This document shows positions 53,327-62,956 of a stretch of 64,000 nt of DNA, piece after piece. A model generated the notes under the pieces. That model was given only the letters and a program-made list of their open reading frames with translations. It ran no database searches and had not been told where the DNA came from. The stretch is from Lachnospira multipara ATCC 19207 (GTDB lineage: Bacteria > Bacillota > Clostridia > Lachnospirales > Lachnospiraceae): positions 53,157 through 117,156 of the forward strand of contig NZ_AUJG01000007.1 of assembly GCF_000424105.1 (NCBI RefSeq), written 5' to 3'. Position 1 is the stretch's first letter. Each line of letters opens with the position of its first letter. The position numbers were made by a program, and so were the translations under genes.

Positions 53327-54412
53327 TTAAATATTAGCAGCGATTAAATCGCCCATTTTATCAGTTCCTACAACTTCCTTTGTCTCATTAGAAGCTATAT
53401 CAACTGTTCTATAACCATCACTTAATACCTTAGCCACTGCCTCCTCAATAGCATCAGCCTCCTTATCAAGATCAAGACTAAACTTAAGCATCATTGCTGC
53501 TGAAAGAATTGTTGCAATTGGATTAGCCTTGTTTTGTCCTGCAATATCTGGTGCCGAACCATGACTAGGCTCGTATAGTCCAAGCTTTGTCTTACCAAGA
53601 GAAGCAGAAGATAACATTCCAATAGAACCTGTAATCATACTTGCCTCGTCTGATAAAATGTCACCAAACATATTCTCAGTTAAAATAACGTCAAACTGTC
53701 CAGGGTTCATAACAAGCTGCATTGCACAGTTATCTACTAACATATTCTCTAAGGCTACATCCTCATAATCCTTAGAAACCTCAGCTACAACTTTTCTCCA
53801 AAGTCTAGAAGAATCAAGTACATTAGCCTTATCTACTGATGTTACCTTCTTCTTTCTTTTTCTTGCAATTTCAAATGCCTTAATAGCAATTCTTCTAATT
53901 TCTTCTTCATTATATGTAAGAGTATCTCTAGCTTCTAACATACCATTAACTGTCTTAGTTTCTCTTTCTCCAAAGTAAAGACCGCCTGTAAGCTCTCTTA
54001 CAATAATCATATCAAAGCCATCCTTTGTAATTTCTTCCTTTAAAGGACAAGCTTTTTTTAACTCATTATAAAGATAAGCAGGTCTTAGATTAGCAAATAA
54101 ACCTAAATCCTTACGAATCTTTAAAAGACCAGCCTCTGGTCTTAAATTAGGTGCCACATCATACCATCTTGAGTTACCTACATTACCGCCAACTGCGCCA
54201 AGTAATACTGCATCTGAAGCCTTGCAAATATCTACCGCCTCATCAGTTAGTGGAACGCCATACTCATCAATGGAGCAACCTCCCATTAAAATCTTAGTAT
54301 AATTAAAAGTATGACCAAACTTATCAGCCACCTTATTTAGCACTTTAACTGCCTCTCCTACAATTTCTGGTCCGATTCCATCACCAGGAATTAAAGTAAT
54401 CTTACATTCCAT
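53327..54412 (-). CDS. leuB: 3-isopropylmalate dehydrogenase
   Basis: Oxidative decarboxylation of 3-isopropylmalate to 2-ketoisocaproate with NAD, in leucine synthesis. The 361 residues start [20 protein letters not shown]; substrate-binding [10 protein letters not shown], metal-binding [18 protein letters not shown] and [20 protein letters not shown], and cofactor site [13 protein letters not shown] are all intact. First gene of leuB-ilvD-ilvB, behind a promoter with a perfect dyad. leuA, leuC and leuD are not in the window. Confidence 0.96.
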   Translation of the reverse strand: MECKITLIPGDGIGPEIVGEAVKVLNKVADKFGHTFNYTKILMGGCSIDEYGVPLTDEAVDICKASDAVLLGAVGGNVGNSRWYDVAPNLRPEAGLLKIRKDLGLFANLRPAYLYNELKKACPLKEEITKDGFDMIIVRELTGGLYFGERETKTVNGMLEARDTLTYNEEEIRRIAIKAFEIARKRKKKVTSVDKANVLDSSRLWRKVVAEVSKDYEDVALENMLVDNCAMQLVMNPGQFDVILTENMFGDILSDEASMITGSIGMLSSASLGKTKLGLYEPSHGSAPDIAGQNKANPIATILSAAMMLKFSLDLDKEADAIEEAVAKVLSDGYRTVDIASNETKEVVGTDKMGDLIAANI

Positions 54413-54464
54413 AACTACATACCTCTTATCCTAATTTAAACCAAGTGTATTTGGTTTATATTAT

Positions 54465-54509
54465 ATATTACAGTTGTCTAACCGCATAAGTCAAGTTGTA
54501 TTACAACTT
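54465..54509 (-). promoter_or_regulatory. leuB promoter with overlapping operator dyad
   Basis: Minus strand: -35 TTGACT (54489-54494), 18-base spacer, -10 TAATAT (54465-54470). A perfect inverted repeat AAGTTGT-AAT-ACAACTT (54493-54509) overlaps the upstream edge of the -35 box, a usual place for a regulator of transcription. The regulator is unknown; it does not match a CodY box. The leader also holds an AAACCAA/TTGGTTT hairpin. Confidence 0.6.
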
Positions 54510-54598
54510 AATTTTATTTTTCTTAATTTAAAAATTGATTTCCATTATTAGTGATAGCTCTAAAATTTACTATAATTTATTAAGAGGCTCAAATAAGC

Positions 54599-55696
54599 TT
54601 ATAATTGATCAACAATCCAGTCAATAACTGGATGCTCTTCCTCCCCTTCTTTAGTTTCTCTTGGTTTTGACATAGGCTCCATATCTGCAGATGAAGTCTC
54701 GGTTTTAGAATTAGAATCTATATCTGAATCCTCTAGGATTTCCTTAGCTGCATCACTTTTTTGTGTCTCCTTTAACTCTACAGGCTCCTTTAGTTCTTCG
54801 GACTCTTTAGTTTCCTCAGTTTCATAATTTCTTTTATTCTCCTCTAAGATATCTTTTTTAAACTCTTCCTCTAACTCCTTTTCTTCCCTTGCCTTGGCTT
54901 CCTTCTTTCTTAGTCTCTTTTCTTCCTTTGCCCTTCTTTTCTTTTCCTTCTTAGATAGGACAATTATTTCATTAGCCTTTAAATAGACGCTGGCCTTTTT
55001 ATAGGCTGCCGGTAGCTTTAAGAAAACTAAGGAAACTACTAGGCAAGTACAAAGATAGATTATTAAGCATAAAATGCATATAGAGATTACATTTTCCTTA
55101 AACAAATCCATATTAATACTTACATTGATAGTGGCAATTACCTTGTTGTTGTCGTTATAGATATTAGCGCCCCTGTAGACAATCCAGGTTTTATTTAAGC
55201 TTGATAGGCTAGCCTTCTTCTTTAAGACAATCTTACTATAATAAGAATAGCTAAGTCCCCTAAAGACCCCTAAATCATATGGCCCCTCATCAGCTAAATA
55301 TACCATTCTGTTATTATCAAGATCTATGTATAAAAGCGACAAGTCATAGATACTTTCATTGGCCCCATAAACTAGGGAAAGGGCATTCTTTATGGATACA
55401 TATTCCTTATAGTCCTTTATGTGGCCAAAATCTGCCGTGTGCTTAGTGTTTATCTCGTCTTCTGCCACATTTCTATCAGAAAGACTTGAAAAAATGCTAG
55501 AAACGTAAGCATTTAGATTTTCTAAGTCCTCTTTATCAATATTAGTCTGAATGCTCTCAATGGTTAAATTTATGGTCTCATTAGCCTTGTCTAGATATTT
55601 GGCATATGAAAATGTAATCACAACAATTAAGACTAGAAGCGCATATATAAGTAAACTAAGATTGATTTTTAGCAATTTTACTAGTTTAGATTTCAC
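54599..55696 (-). CDS. Orphan membrane sensor-like protein with charged tail
   Basis: A 365-residue protein that I do not recognise. Layout: N-terminal membrane helix (about 10-32), an extracellular region of about 165 residues with a Cache-like feel (SVYGANESIYDLSLLYIDLD and later STLNKTWIVYRG-like segments), a second helix (about 200-225), then a cytoplasmic tail rich in Lys, Glu and Arg (coiled coil about 245-300) and an acidic disordered end with DWIVDQL. No HAMP, kinase or GGDEF domain follows. I prefer the GTG start VKSKLVKLLKI, behind a GGGGG. It may signal through protein contacts. Confidence 0.6.
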   Translation of the reverse strand: MKSKLVKLLKINLSLLIYALLVLIVVITFSYAKYLDKANETINLTIESIQTNIDKEDLENLNAYVSSIFSSLSDRNVAEDEINTKHTADFGHIKDYKEYVSIKNALSLVYGANESIYDLSLLYIDLDNNRMVYLADEGPYDLGVFRGLSYSYYSKIVLKKKASLSSLNKTWIVYRGANIYNDNNKVIATINVSINMDLFKENVISICILCLIIYLCTCLVVSLVFLKLPAAYKKASVYLKANEIIVLSKKEKKRRAKEEKRLRKKEAKAREEKELEEEFKKDILEENKRNYETEETKESEELKEPVELKETQKSDAAKEILEDSDIDSNSKTETSSADMEPMSKPRETKEGEEEHPVIDWIVDQL

Positions 55697-55721
55697 TTTT
55701 ACCCCCAATACTTAGACTAAT

Positions 55722-55926
55722 GTCAAGACTCGCTCGCGAGTCTTGCGCGCCGGATTCGGGTCTGCTACAGATGTCGCAACTGCGAAGCAGTTACGATGTA
55801 GCGTCAGCCCGATTTTGCTCAAGCAAAATTCTAATGGCTGATGTTCCTTCAGCAGACAAATTCCTGTCCGAATCCGTGCGCATCCTCGCGGAGCGTTTAA
55901 CTCAGTCGGAGCTTGTACTCCGACTG
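55722..55926. repeat. GC-rich modular hairpin element B with 82-base extra module
   Basis: Matches element A along its whole length with about one substitution in the core, but carries an 82-base extra stretch (55771-55852) at the loop of the central CTGC/GCAG hairpin. The extra part itself folds: AACTGC-GAA-GCAGTT, and TCAGCC/GGCTGA enclosing ATTTTGC/GCAAAAT. It fills most of the 333-base gap before the sensor gene; the rest (55927-55980) is AT-rich with no signal seen. Confidence 0.85.
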
Positions 55927-55980
55927 AGTTAAAATCACAATATTTTTATATATTATATCATGACTATAAAAAATTTGCAT

Positions 55981-56012
55981 TAAAAAAAGTCGCTAGAAAT
56001 CTCTAGCGACTT
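55981..56012 (-). terminator. Terminator after yajC
   Basis: Eleven-base perfect arms AAGTCGCTAGA/TCTAGCGACTT (55987-55997 with 56002-56012), 4-base loop, followed on the minus strand by TTTTTTT. A textbook intrinsic terminator. Confidence 0.92.
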
Positions 56013-56029
56013 AAGCTTTATTATATAAA

Positions 56030-56314
56030 TTAGTTATCTTCTGATGTTGTAGCCTTTTCAACCTGAGCAATTGCCTTCTTCTGCATTGGAATACGACAGT
56101 TCTTGTTGTTACCAAATTCAACGATAACATCATCCTCAGAAAGACTGATGATCACTCCGTAGAAACCACTAGTAGTAAGAACTACATCTCCTACCTCCAT
56201 TGATTCCATAAGAATCTGCTGTTCCTTCTGCTGCTTCTTCTGTGGTCTAATTGCCAAGAAATACATCATAGCGATGATAGCAACAATATAAATGACCATA
56301 ACTATAGCTGACAT
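56030..56314 (-). CDS. yajC: Preprotein translocase subunit YajC
   Basis: A 94-residue accessory of the Sec translocon. One N-terminal helix (about 3-21), then the family motif FLAIRPQKKQQKEQQILMES, GDVVLTTSGFYGVIISLSED and VEFGNNKNCRIPMQKKAIAQ. AGGAGG lies 7 bases before the ATG. It follows tgt, a classic tgt-yajC pairing, and ends at a strong terminator. Confidence 0.94.
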   Translation of the reverse strand: MSAIVMVIYIVAIIAMMYFLAIRPQKKQQKEQQILMESMEVGDVVLTTSGFYGVIISLSEDDVIVEFGNNKNCRIPMQKKAIAQVEKATTSEDN

Positions 56315-56426
56315 AAATAACCTCCTAATTTTTCTTCATTAATCGCTAGTCTAAAACTAACTTCACTTTAAGAATAATAAACCAAATTAACTGCTATGTC
56401 CATTAAATAATAATAAATTCAAACAA

Positions 56427-57569
56427 TTATTTTTTATCCTTATCATAAGTTTTTAGTAAATATAATCTCTCATCCTTAAAGCTCTTATAATTACCAGCTT
56501 CAATAGCTCCTCTAATATCTGTCATTAAATGATTATAGAAATAGAGATTGTGTAATACGCAAAGTCTCATACCAAGCATTTCCTTAGCCTTAAGTAAGTG
56601 TCTTATATAGGCTCTTGAATAATTGCGACAAGCAGGACAATTACAGCCCTCTTCAATTGGTGCTAAATCCTTTTCATACTTAGCATTAAAGAGGTTGATT
56701 TTACCAAACTTAGTATAAACATGACCATGTCTACCATTTCTTGATGGGTAAACGCAATCAAAGAAATCAATACCTCTATCAACTGCCTCTAAGATATTAG
56801 CTGGTGTACCAACACCCATAAGATATGTAGGCTTTTCCTTTGGAAGGTATGGCACTACCTTATCAAGTACGTGATACATTTCCTCATGAGTCTCACCAAC
56901 TGCAAGACCACCAACAGCATAACCGTCAAGATCCATCTCAGTAATTCTCTTTGCATGTTCAATTCTAATATCATCATAAACTGCACCCTGATTAATACCA
57001 AAGAGCATCTGATGTGGATTAACTGTATCCTCTAAAGAATTAAGTCTATCCATTTCCTTCTTACAACGCTCAAGCCAACGTGTAGTTCTTGCTACTGACT
57101 TCTCAACATAGTTTCTATCAGCCTTAGCAGGAGCACACTCATCAAAGGCCATGGCAATTGTTGAACCAAGGTTTGACTGAATCTGCATACTCTCCTCAGG
57201 ACCCATAAAAATCTTATGTCCATCAATGTGAGACTGGAAAGTAACTCCCTCTTCCTTAATCTTTCTTAAGCCTGCAAGAGAGAATACCTGGAATCCGCCT
57301 GAATCTGTAAGGATTGGCTTATCCCAATTCATAAACTTATGTAAGCCGCCTAATTCTTTAATTAGCTTATCTCCTGTACGTACATGAAGATGATATGTGT
57401 TAGAAAGTTCAATCTGTGTGCCAATTTCCTGAAGGTCTGTTGTTGCTACAGCACCCTTAATTGCTGCAACTGTACCTACATTCATAAAGACAGGAGTTTG
57501 AACTGTTCCGTGAACTGTTGTAAATTCAGCTCTCTTAGCATTTCCTGAAGTTGCTAAAATCTTATACAT
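56427..57569 (-). CDS. tgt: Queuine/preQ1 tRNA-guanine transglycosylase
   Basis: Exchanges guanine 34 for preQ1 in tRNAs with GUN anticodons. The 380 residues include the catalytic Asp regions DSGGFQVFSL and GIDFFDCVYPSRNGRHGHVY, and the zinc site CNCPACRNYSRAYIRHLLKA with the following His in LCVLHNLYFYNH. It starts 11 bases after aroC and is followed by yajC. All key residues are intact. Confidence 0.97.
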   Translation of the reverse strand: MYKILATSGNAKRAEFTTVHGTVQTPVFMNVGTVAAIKGAVATTDLQEIGTQIELSNTYHLHVRTGDKLIKELGGLHKFMNWDKPILTDSGGFQVFSLAGLRKIKEEGVTFQSHIDGHKIFMGPEESMQIQSNLGSTIAMAFDECAPAKADRNYVEKSVARTTRWLERCKKEMDRLNSLEDTVNPHQMLFGINQGAVYDDIRIEHAKRITEMDLDGYAVGGLAVGETHEEMYHVLDKVVPYLPKEKPTYLMGVGTPANILEAVDRGIDFFDCVYPSRNGRHGHVYTKFGKINLFNAKYEKDLAPIEEGCNCPACRNYSRAYIRHLLKAKEMLGMRLCVLHNLYFYNHLMTDIRGAIEAGNYKSFKDERLYLLKTYDKDKK

Positions 57570-57580
57570 ATTATTTTCTC

Positions 57581-58681
57581 CTAATTTTTATAAAAATCAA
57601 CAATCTTGTCCATTCTTGCTGTCATGTTGGTAAATATTAAATCTACAAGGCTTAGGGCTGCCATTGCTTCAACTACAACCACCGCTCTTGGAACCACTAA
57701 TGGGTCATGGCGGCCTTTAATGCTAACCTCAATTTCTTCGTTAGATTTATTAACTGTGTTCTGCATTTTAGAAATAGATGGTGTTGGCTTAAAGGCAGCT
57801 CTAAAGATAATATCGCTACCATCTGACATACCGCCAAGTATTCCGCCGGCATTGTTAGTTCCCTTAGTTATCTTGCCATCTTTTATTGAAAATGCATCAT
57901 TATTAGTAGAGCCAAACATACTAGCCACTTCAAAGCCCTTTCCAATTTCAAAGCCCTTGCAAGCCCCGATAGACATAATAGCCTGTGCTAGTCTAGCATC
58001 TAACTTATCAAAAACTGTCTCGCCAATTCCTGGCATGACGCCCTTTATCTGGCATTCAATGACTCCACCAAGGGAATCCCCTTCGGCTCTCTTCTTACTA
58101 GCAAGCTCTTCCACCTCACTAGCTGCTTTGCTATCTGGCATATTAAAAGGATTCTTTTCTCTTTCTTTTAAATCAAAATTGTTATAATCAATAGAAACTC
58201 CACCAATTTCCTTTGCATAAGCATCAATCTTAATTCCTAGACTTTCTAAAATCTTAATTGCAATTGCTCCTGCTGCAACTCTACCAATAGTCTCTCTACC
58301 AGAACTTCTACCGCCCCCTCTGTAGTCTCTAAAACCATACTTCATATCAAATGTATAATCTGCATGACCTGGTCTATAATAGCTTGCAATCTCGCTATAG
58401 TCAGCGGATCTTTGCTGCTTATTAAATACTACTAAAGAAATTGGGCATCCTGTTGTCTTACCTTCAAAAATACCTGATAGAATGGAAACTTCATCGTCTT
58501 CCTTTCTTGGTGTAGTAAACTTAGATGTACCTGGCTTTCTTCTATTAAGGAAATCTTGAATATCCTTAGCCTCTAGTTTAAGTCCTGCGGGACAACCGTC
58601 AATTACGACGCCTAGAGCCTCTCCATGGGACTCTCCCCAAGTTGATATCTTAAAAATGTTGCCAAATGTTGAGCCTGCCAA
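57581..58681 (-). CDS. aroC: Chorismate synthase
   Basis: Last step of the shikimate pathway, EPSP to chorismate, using reduced FMN. The 366 residues show MAGSTFGNIFKISTWGESHG, RPGHADYTFDMKYGFRDYRG, GGRSSGRETIGRVAAGAIA, the GILGGMSDGSDIIFRAAFKP motif and the C-terminal GRHDPLVVPRAVVVVEAMAA. The start codon is TTG, 6 bases after GGAGG. First gene of aroC-tgt-yajC, divergent from dnaK. Confidence 0.96.
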   Translation of the reverse strand: MAGSTFGNIFKISTWGESHGEALGVVIDGCPAGLKLEAKDIQDFLNRRKPGTSKFTTPRKEDDEVSILSGIFEGKTTGCPISLVVFNKQQRSADYSEIASYYRPGHADYTFDMKYGFRDYRGGGRSSGRETIGRVAAGAIAIKILESLGIKIDAYAKEIGGVSIDYNNFDLKEREKNPFNMPDSKAASEVEELASKKRAEGDSLGGVIECQIKGVMPGIGETVFDKLDARLAQAIMSIGACKGFEIGKGFEVASMFGSTNNDAFSIKDGKITKGTNNAGGILGGMSDGSDIIFRAAFKPTPSISKMQNTVNKSNEEIEVSIKGRHDPLVVPRAVVVVEAMAALSLVDLIFTNMTARMDKIVDFYKN

Positions 58682-58876
58682 AATTTACCTCCAATCAAAG
58701 TCACAAACAAGTAGTTTGGACGTTCTTACAAAACTTATTACATATCGAAAATAGAAAACACTTCTGCTTCTATACCATAATAAGTTACCATATTTTAAGC
58801 TAAAATTAAACCTATAATTTTCTTTATACTTTTTTTATCATTTATCATTTTTTATCCATTTTATATTTCTAAGGAC

Positions 58877-58886
58877 ATGCTACAAT
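58877..58886 (+). promoter_or_regulatory. Extended -10 promoter of the dnaK-like gene
   Basis: Plus strand: TGC-TACAAT, with the hexamer at 58881-58886 and no good -35. The leader is about 40 bases with AAGGAAGG at 58914-58921. No CIRCE inverted repeat was seen in the 246-base divergent gap, so HrcA control is unlikely. Confidence 0.5.
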
Positions 58887-58927
58887 AGAGTTAAATAAAA
58901 ATGAATATTTTCTAAGGAAGGCAGATT

Positions 58928-60670
58928 ATGAGTAAGGTTATAGGAATTGACTTAGGCACCACAAATAGTTGTGTTGCTGTAATTGAAGGTAATAAGCCAG
59001 TAGTTATCACTAATAAAGAAGGATATAGAACAACTCCATCAGTTGTTGCATTTGATAAGAATAAAGAGAGATTAGTGGGAGATTTAGCTAAAAGACAGGC
59101 AGCTATTAATCCCGACAGAACATTTTTCTCAATAAAGAGACATATGGGTTCAAGCTTCACTAAAAAGATCGACCAAAAAGTATACACCCCTCAAGAAATA
59201 TCAGCATATATCCTTATGAAACTTAAAGAAGATGCCTCAAATTATTTAGGAGAAGAAGTTACAGACGCTGTTATTACTGTTCCCGCTTATTTCAACGACG
59301 CTCAAAGAACAGCCACTAAAGACGCTGGTAAGATTGCAGGTCTAAACGTACTACGAATAATTAATGAGCCAACTTCTGCTGCCCTAGCTTATGGACTTGA
59401 TAATGGACAATCTCAAAAGATTTTGGTCTATGACTTAGGCGGTGGTACATTTGATGTATCAGTAATTGAAATTGATGACAACACAATCGAGGTTTTAGCC
59501 ACATCCGGCGACAATCACCTAGGTGGCGATGACTTTGATGAACGAATTGTAGAATATTTAATAGAAGAATTTAAAGAGGCCCATGGAATTAATCTAGCAA
59601 AGGATGACGCTGCAAAGAGACGTTTATATGAAGAAGCGGAAAATGCTAAAAAGGTCCTTTCCTGCGCCACAACCGCTAATATTAATCTTCCCTTTATTAC
59701 ACAGCAAAAGGGCCAGACATATCACTTAGAATCTAATATTACAAGAGCTAAGTTTGAAGAATTATGCCAGGACCTTGTGGAGAGAACAATCCCTCCAGTG
59801 GAGAATGCCCTAAGGGATGCGGGGCTTAGTAAAAATGATATTAATTCGGTAGTTTTAGTTGGTGGTTCTACAAGAATCCCTGCTGTAGTTAACATGGTTC
59901 GTCAAATCATGGGACAGGAACCTACAAGAAATATTAATCCAGATGAATGCGTAGCCCTAGGTGCTGCAATTCAGGGTGGTAAGCTAGGAAACCAGTTAGT
60001 TCCTGGTTCTAAGGCCTCTGAGATTTTACTTATGGATGTAACACCACTTTCTCTATCTATTGAGACAGTAGGTGGTATTTCAAGTAGATTAATTGAGAGA
60101 AACACAACTATTCCAACTAGACACAGCCAGATTTTTACAACTGCTGGAAACTTCCAGACTTCCGTTGATATTAAGGTTTTCCAGGGCGAGCGTAAATTTA
60201 CAAGAGACAATAAGTTACTTGGAAATTTCAGGCTTTCAGGAATTAAAAGAGCTGCCGCTGGTATCCCACAGATTGAAGTTACCTTTGATATTGATGCCAA
60301 TGGAATTGTAAATGTATCTGCTAAGGATTTAGGTACAGGAAATGAGCAATCCATTACCATCACTTCTAATGACAACATGACAGAGGAAGAAATCGCAAAG
60401 GCAAAGTGGGAAGCTGAAATCTATGGTAAAAGGGATGAAACCTACCAGGGCTATATTGATAGCTATAATGAAGCAACTAAAGCTTATAACAATGCTGTAA
60501 ATCTCTTAGAAGCAAATAAAAAGATTTGGGATAAGCAAAAGAAAAAGGAAGTTAAGCGTTCCCTAAACGACTTAAAACGTGCCCTTGCAAAGACAAAGAT
60601 AGATAAGCTAGATAGCAATATCGCATCTAATCTTGATAATCTTGCAACAGAGCTAAATAGCCTTGTATAA
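58928..60670 (+). CDS. dnaK: Hsp70 chaperone, short DnaK paralogue
   Basis: ATP-dependent chaperone. The 580 residues contain the nucleotide domain with [52 protein letters not shown] and [18 protein letters not shown], the linker [14 protein letters not shown] and a full beta-sandwich. The C-terminal lid is short and ends [12 protein letters not shown], without the acidic EEVD-like tail, about 30-60 residues less than typical DnaK. The only plus-strand gene here, without grpE, dnaJ or CIRCE. It may be a second DnaK for a special client set, or the only copy in an unusual place. Confidence 0.85.
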   Translation: MSKVIGIDLGTTNSCVAVIEGNKPVVITNKEGYRTTPSVVAFDKNKERLVGDLAKRQAAINPDRTFFSIKRHMGSSFTKKIDQKVYTPQEISAYILMKLKEDASNYLGEEVTDAVITVPAYFNDAQRTATKDAGKIAGLNVLRIINEPTSAALAYGLDNGQSQKILVYDLGGGTFDVSVIEIDDNTIEVLATSGDNHLGGDDFDERIVEYLIEEFKEAHGINLAKDDAAKRRLYEEAENAKKVLSCATTANINLPFITQQKGQTYHLESNITRAKFEELCQDLVERTIPPVENALRDAGLSKNDINSVVLVGGSTRIPAVVNMVRQIMGQEPTRNINPDECVALGAAIQGGKLGNQLVPGSKASEILLMDVTPLSLSIETVGGISSRLIERNTTIPTRHSQIFTTAGNFQTSVDIKVFQGERKFTRDNKLLGNFRLSGIKRAAAGIPQIEVTFDIDANGIVNVSAKDLGTGNEQSITITSNDNMTEEEIAKAKWEAEIYGKRDETYQGYIDSYNEATKAYNNAVNLLEANKKIWDKQKKKEVKRSLNDLKRALAKTKIDKLDSNIASNLDNLATELNSLV

Positions 60671-60690
60671 GCAGAATAAATACGGTCAAA

Positions 60691-60735
60691 AAATAAATGC
60701 TATGTAACAACCCCTTTTAGTTACATAGCATTTTT
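60691..60735. terminator. Bidirectional terminator between dnaK and the histidine kinase
   Basis: Perfect 12-base arms ATGCTATGTAAC/GTTACATAGCAT (60697-60708 with 60720-60731). TTTTT follows on the plus strand, and TTATTTTTT on the minus strand, so it can stop both convergent genes. Confidence 0.9.
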
Positions 60736-60779
60736 ATGTCTTTTTTATTCAATTCTAATATGTCTATTATTTACAAAAT

Positions 60780-62420
60780 TTAGAGCATTACTTCCTTTAA
60801 AACTCTAATAAGTTCTGTGGTATTAACAGGCTTTACTAAATAGGCGTCCATCCCTGCATCAAGGGAATCTAATCTATCCTGGGGATATACATTTGCACTA
60901 ATACCCACAATAGGAACGGCAGCAAGGGTTCTATTGGAAAGCTTTCTAATTTCCCTTGTTGTATCATTTCCATTCATAATTGGCATCTTAATGTCCATAA
61001 GCACCGCATTATACTGATAGATTCTGCTTTTCTTAAACTTATTTAGGGCATCAAAACCGTTAGTTGCAGTATCTGTGCTAGCTCCTAGGTCTTGTAAAAA
61101 TGTAGACAAAATCTCTAGGTTTGCCTCATTATCATCCACAATCAAGAATCTCTTTCTTTCAAAAGTTCTCTGATTAGCCAAATCCTCGGCTCTTCTAAAG
61201 TTAGACTCGTGAATTAAATTAGACTTATTAGCAAGGATATCCTGTCTAAAGAGCTTAAACTTCATGGCTATTGTTACCTTTGTGCCCTTATATTTCTCAC
61301 TTTCCACCTCAAGTTCACCAGATAACATCTTAGTTAATTCCCTTGCTATAGAAAGGCCAAGGCCAGTTCCTTGTATGGCTGCGATTTCTCTATCATTTTC
61401 TCTTTCAAAGGGATCAAAAATACGTGGTAAAAACTCTTCACTAATACCCACACCATTATCCTTTATTTCAAAAAGATAAGCTATATAGCCCTCTTCTTTC
61501 CTTTCTAAATCCTCTTTAATTGTAAAATCTATAGTTCCACATCTATGTGTGTATTTCACAGCATTTGTAAGGATGTTAGATAAAATCTTAACTAGTCTTA
61601 ACTTATCTGCTAGAATCTCTTCATTTTCCACTTCTATATTTACATTAAAGTTTTGTTCCCTTGACTGAGCTATAGGCTCTATTAAGTCCTTAACTTCCTC
61701 AATAATTGAATAAAGACTTTGCTGATATTCTTCAATGCTTGCCCTGCCGCTCTCAATCCTTGAAATATCAAGGACATCATTAATAAGGGAGATTAGCTGT
61801 TCTGAGTTACTCTCCATCTTATCAAGATAAGTTAAAACCAAATCCTTGTTGTCGATGTGGGTTTTAGATAGGTTAATATAGCCCATCATTGAACTAATAG
61901 GTGTTCTTATATCATGGGACATGTTTGATAAAAATCTCAACTTTTCAAGGCTTGCAGCTTTCGCTTCATTAAGCTTTTCCTCTAAAAGATCTCTGTGCTT
62001 TTTTCTCTCTAACTTAAGCTTAAAAACCTCAGCTCTATCATCTAGAATTCTTTTATAGCCCATTAAAGCCTTAATAGGCTTTCCAGTATCATCCATTAAA
62101 AGACGCTTATATTCTACTGTCCTAACCTTGTCAGAATTAACTATATAGCTAAATTCGAAGCTTTCCTTCTCCCCTAGCTCCTTTCGTAAATTCTCAAGGG
62201 CTCCACGTCTTTCACGCTCTCTTGCGTATTCCTTCTCTACTCTTTCTCTTGAATATTTTCTATTAAACTCGCTGTAAACCCCTTCTTTATCAAGGTCTAA
62301 GCTAAGTGCCTTATCTTGTAAATATACAAGTTTTATGTAATCATTTTCCAAATCAATCTCGTAGATTTCAATATAGTTAGAAAATACTGCTTCTATAATT
62401 GAATCTGTCAACTTATCCAT
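60780..62420 (-). CDS. Soluble hybrid histidine kinase
   Basis: A 546-residue cytoplasmic sensor without membrane helices. An N-terminal PAS-like region (1-125) and a coiled coil (about 135-160) precede the HisKA domain with phospho-acceptor H169 in FLSNMSHDIRTPISSMMGY. The ATPase domain has N286, DNGVGI (321-326) and GTGLGLSIARELT (351-363). The receiver domain (about 424-545) has DD 429-430, phospho-acceptor D476 in LMDIKMPIMNG and K530. No DNA-binding output is attached. It is the last gene of a three-gene unit with two small proteins. Confidence 0.93.
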   Translation of the reverse strand: MDKLTDSIIEAVFSNYIEIYEIDLENDYIKLVYLQDKALSLDLDKEGVYSEFNRKYSRERVEKEYARERERRGALENLRKELGEKESFEFSYIVNSDKVRTVEYKRLLMDDTGKPIKALMGYKRILDDRAEVFKLKLERKKHRDLLEEKLNEAKAASLEKLRFLSNMSHDIRTPISSMMGYINLSKTHIDNKDLVLTYLDKMESNSEQLISLINDVLDISRIESGRASIEEYQQSLYSIIEEVKDLIEPIAQSREQNFNVNIEVENEEILADKLRLVKILSNILTNAVKYTHRCGTIDFTIKEDLERKEEGYIAYLFEIKDNGVGISEEFLPRIFDPFERENDREIAAIQGTGLGLSIARELTKMLSGELEVESEKYKGTKVTIAMKFKLFRQDILANKSNLIHESNFRRAEDLANQRTFERKRFLIVDDNEANLEILSTFLQDLGASTDTATNGFDALNKFKKSRIYQYNAVLMDIKMPIMNGNDTTREIRKLSNRTLAAVPIVGISANVYPQDRLDSLDAGMDAYLVKPVNTTELIRVLKEVML

Positions 62421-62447
62421 ATATCCTCCAAAATTTACATATCACTT

Positions 62448-62954
62448 TTAGAGAAGCTCCCTATTAAGATAGAGTTCTAGCTTTAAATCTCTTTTATCCA
62501 TAAGCTCAGATGCGATTTCAAGCATTCTTAAATCCGCGCAGTGATATGTCTTATTTAAAATCCATGGTATGCCTAAAATATAGTCAGCTTCACGCTTTGT
62601 CAGGCAACTAGTTAATCTTAACAATTCCTCTTTATTATTCTTTAGATAATAGCCAAAAGGGCACATAAAATAAAGCCTCTCTTTGCCATGTTTAGATACA
62701 ATATGAGACAACTCGTTCCTGCTTTTATATTCCACTATATTATATTTACTCATATCCAAATCTTCAACCAAAATTTTGGCCTCTAGCATGTATTCATACA
62801 TTTGCCTAGAAACCTTCTCTCTTGAGGCTGGATAGTCCATATTCTCTATGATTTGATCTAAGGTCATGCCCCTATCTACCAAATGCTTTATAGAACCTGT
62901 GGTGGTAAATTCCGAAAGGAAATTTGATAAGGCCTTTTCAAAATATGACGACAT
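62448..62954 (-). CDS. Unknown protein linked to hybrid kinase
   Basis: A 168-residue protein, mostly alpha-helical by composition, with no membrane segment. Segments such as GMTLDQIIENMDYPASREKV, SRQMYEYMLEAKILVED and LYFMCPFGYYLKNNKEELLR give no match that I can name. The YPASREKVSRQMYEYM part could be a small helix-turn-helix (TLDQIIENMDYPASREKV is wHTH-like). It starts 2 bases after the zinc-ribbon gene and 27 before the kinase, so the three are probably co-translated and may form a signalling module. Confidence 0.6.
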   Translation of the reverse strand: MSSYFEKALSNFLSEFTTTGSIKHLVDRGMTLDQIIENMDYPASREKVSRQMYEYMLEAKILVEDLDMSKYNIVEYKSRNELSHIVSKHGKERLYFMCPFGYYLKNNKEELLRLTSCLTKREADYILGIPWILNKTYHCADLRMLEIASELMDKRDLKLELYLNRELL

Positions 62955-62956
62955 AA

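Noticed and set aside
57606..58187. 193-codon plus-strand open frame
   Set aside because: It lies antisense to the intact aroC gene, has no known motif and no good ribosome site; it is a shadow frame.
58682..58927. CIRCE operator before dnaK
   Set aside because: No TTAGCACTC/GAGTGCTAA inverted repeat was found in the divergent gap.
59971..60378. 135-codon minus-strand open frame
   Set aside because: It is antisense to dnaK, which has all Hsp70 motifs in the other frame.
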